Assembly: GCF_022095675.1 (NCBI RefSeq)
Contig: NZ_JAHYSG010000067.1
Location: 4,112-68,111 of the forward strand
Length of the DNA: 64,000 nt
Direction of reading: 5' to 3'
Origin: Dactylosporangium sp. AC04546
GTDB lineage: Bacteria > Actinomycetota > Actinomycetes > Mycobacteriales > Micromonosporaceae
Shown here: in pieces, positions 62,585-64,000 of the stretch
Numbering within the stretch: the stretch's first letter is position 1
How the letters are laid out: every line of letters starts with the position of its first letter
Program-made: the position numbers and the translations under genes
The notes under the pieces: generated by a model
What the model saw: the letters and a program-made list of their open reading frames with translations, nothing else
Told to the model about the DNA's origin: nothing
The model's database searches: none

Positions 62585-63931
62585 ATGACGGCGCCCGCGT
62601 TCGACCTGGCGTACGTCGCCGGGGTGATCCGGCCGTTCGAGCGGTCGGTGCGATACGTCGGCGAGACGCCCATGCTGCCGATGATCGACCTGGCGCTGAG
62701 CAAGGAGCAGGCGATCGGCCCGCACCTGTGGGGGCTCTTCTACGACGGGTGGCGACCCGCGCCGGAGTCCGAGGGCACGACCGTGTTCGTGGAGGACTAC
62801 GCGCGGCGGGGCCCGGACAACCGGCGCAAGCGCATCTTCATGACGGCGACCACGCCCGACCTGTATGACTCCCGCTACCGCGGCAAGGTGCTGGCGTTCC
62901 TCGACCGGCTCCTCGCTCCGGCCAATGGCGGGCGGCCGTTGCTGCGGGAGTACTTCGCGCACTACGACGACCTCTTCTGGGACCTCCACGTCGGTGCGAC
63001 CGGCGACGCGATCCCGCCCGACGTCCGTGAGTTCGGCGCCGCCTTCGCCGCCGTCCTCGCGCTCGGGCCGCCGAAGGATCCGCTGGTGTACCGCAACTAC
63101 CTGCGGGTGCGGGAGCTGCGCCCGGCGGTGCGGCGCTGGATCGACGCACGCCTCGACGCCGCCGACGACAGCACGTTCGCGTACTACTGGCTCCGCAACG
63201 GCCTGCGGCACGAGGACATCGTGATGGAGTGCCTGCACGACCTCCTCGCCATGGGCCAGTGGTCGTTCGCGCTGCACCGCTTCGTGGCGCGGCTCGGCGA
63301 GCCGCCGATCGCGGAGGCGTTCCGCGTGACGATGGCCGACCCGGACAGCGGCGCGCCGTTCACGGCGCTCGACCGCTTCGTGATGGAGCTGTTCCGCACC
63401 GTCTCACCCAACCCGGCCACCGTGTCCGCGCTGCGGCGCCAGGGCGATGCCCAGACGCACACGCTCAGCCCTGCCCTCATCCTGACCTCGCACGCGGCGG
63501 CGAGCACCGATCCGCGGCACTGGGAGCGACCCTCGGAGTTCGACCCCGGCCGGTATGACAGCACGCCGACGAGCGCCGACGCGCGGAGCGGCGTGGCGGG
63601 GCTGGCGCGGTGCCCGTTCGAGCCCGCGTCGTTCGCGGTCCGTGACGGCCGGGACGTGGTGCTCGTCAACGGGGAGTTCGGCGCGGTGCACAGCGTGGCC
63701 GGGGGCGTGGCGGGCCCGGTGTGTGACAGCGCCGGGTATGCGCCGTTCGGGTTCGGGTATCGGCGTTGCCCGGCGGAGCTGCTCACGGTCGAGTTCATGA
63801 AGGACGTGCTGCGGCGGGTCTGGCGCGACCGCCTGACGTTCGCCGATCTTGGGCTCGCCGCGCCGGAGCGCTTACCGTGCGGCTCGGCCATGGTGGAGGA
63901 CAACGTCGGCTTCGCAAGCGAGCACGTGTGA
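62585..63931 (+). CDS. Cytochrome P450
   Basis: A 448-residue heme monooxygenase. The heme-ligand motif is YAPFGFGYRRCPAELLTVEFMKDVL, with the cysteine in FGxGxRxCP form, and the K-helix ExxR is MELFRTVSP. The N-terminus has no membrane anchor, as in soluble bacterial P450s, but it differs from the usual CYP105/CYP107 openings. The I-helix (DIVMECLHDLLAMGQWSF) lacks the usual acid-Thr pair, so oxygen activation may differ from the standard. TAGCGT lies 7 bases before the ATG. Its redox partners are not in the window. Confidence 0.82.
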   Translation: MTAPAFDLAYVAGVIRPFERSVRYVGETPMLPMIDLALSKEQAIGPHLWGLFYDGWRPAPESEGTTVFVEDYARRGPDNRRKRIFMTATTPDLYDSRYRGKVLAFLDRLLAPANGGRPLLREYFAHYDDLFWDLHVGATGDAIPPDVREFGAAFAAVLALGPPKDPLVYRNYLRVRELRPAVRRWIDARLDAADDSTFAYYWLRNGLRHEDIVMECLHDLLAMGQWSFALHRFVARLGEPPIAEAFRVTMADPDSGAPFTALDRFVMELFRTVSPNPATVSALRRQGDAQTHTLSPALILTSHAAASTDPRHWERPSEFDPGRYDSTPTSADARSGVAGLARCPFEPASFAVRDGRDVVLVNGEFGAVHSVAGGVAGPVCDSAGYAPFGFGYRRCPAELLTVEFMKDVLRRVWRDRLTFADLGLAAPERLPCGSAMVEDNVGFASEHV

Positions 63932-64000
63932 GGAGGTAAGCGGGCAGCCGGGCGAGAGCGGGCGGCCGGACCGGCGAGCGGGCGGGCCGGCCGCCCGCTC

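Overview
The window is very GC-rich, tightly packed and full of GTG starts, short 4-bp start/stop overlaps and genes with no leader. Its gene families (AfsR-type SARP regulator, SigE-family sigma factor, YafY/WYL regulator, DUF6493, DUF4328, CBM2-bearing secreted glycosidases) point to a filamentous actinobacterium. Micromonosporaceae is my best guess; this is inference, as no rRNA or other phylogenetic marker is present. I recognise no tRNA, rRNA, CRISPR array, insertion sequence or prophage.

Layout. 0-5.1 kb: a partial DUF6493-like gene, a small membrane protein, an ABC exporter pair and a two-component system whose kinase has an extra C-terminal extracytoplasmic domain. 5.2-8.5 kb: a xylan locus with a LacI regulator divergent from a GH11 xylanase and a CE4 deacetylase that carry almost identical CBM2 modules. 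8.6-12.9 kb: an Rrf2 regulator and a complete sulfate ABC importer. 12.9-26.8 kb: a sialoglycan island with two secreted sialidases, a GH42 beta-galactosidase, two paralogous FadR-type GntR regulators, a peptide-type ABC importer with a permease-ATPase fusion, and N-acetylneuraminate lyase. A family of GACATCCCACGT-like sites lies in front of every transcription unit of this island. Sialidases and galactosidase would trim sialylated galactosides outside or near the cell, the importer would take up free sialic acid, and NanA would cleave it to ManNAc and pyruvate. ManNAc kinase and epimerase and the Nag enzymes are not in the window.

26.7-39 kb: an acyltransferase, decayed genes (a GH12 endoglucanase without its N-terminus, an ABC cassette with an internal deletion), a DUF218-like protein, a large AfsR-type regulator, a second ABC exporter, a lipoprotein deacetylase and a HelD-like RNA-polymerase-associated ATPase. 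Beside the HelD gene is a candidate small RNA with its own promoter and Rho-independent terminator. 39-44.7 kb: small regulator/enzyme pairs (YCII/WYL, SDR/MerR, aldo-keto reductase/TetR), with clear operators for the last two pairs. 44.8-53.5 kb: a large secreted subtilase with an adjacent TrmB/LuxR-type regulator, a tandem GNAT protein, and a SigE-family sigma factor with a membrane partner. 53.6-64 kb: a TetR/MFS pair, a PadR/FAD-monooxygenase operon, DUF4328 and YndJ-like membrane proteins, an SMP-30 lactonase, an SMI1/KNR4-like protein, an HSL-type esterase and a cytochrome P450.

At least fifteen genes have a TANNNT -10 box 6-8 bases before the start codon, the arrangement expected of leaderless transcripts. 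Several paired genes show operator palindromes inside or beside recognisable promoters, so much of the local regulatory wiring can be read from the sequence.
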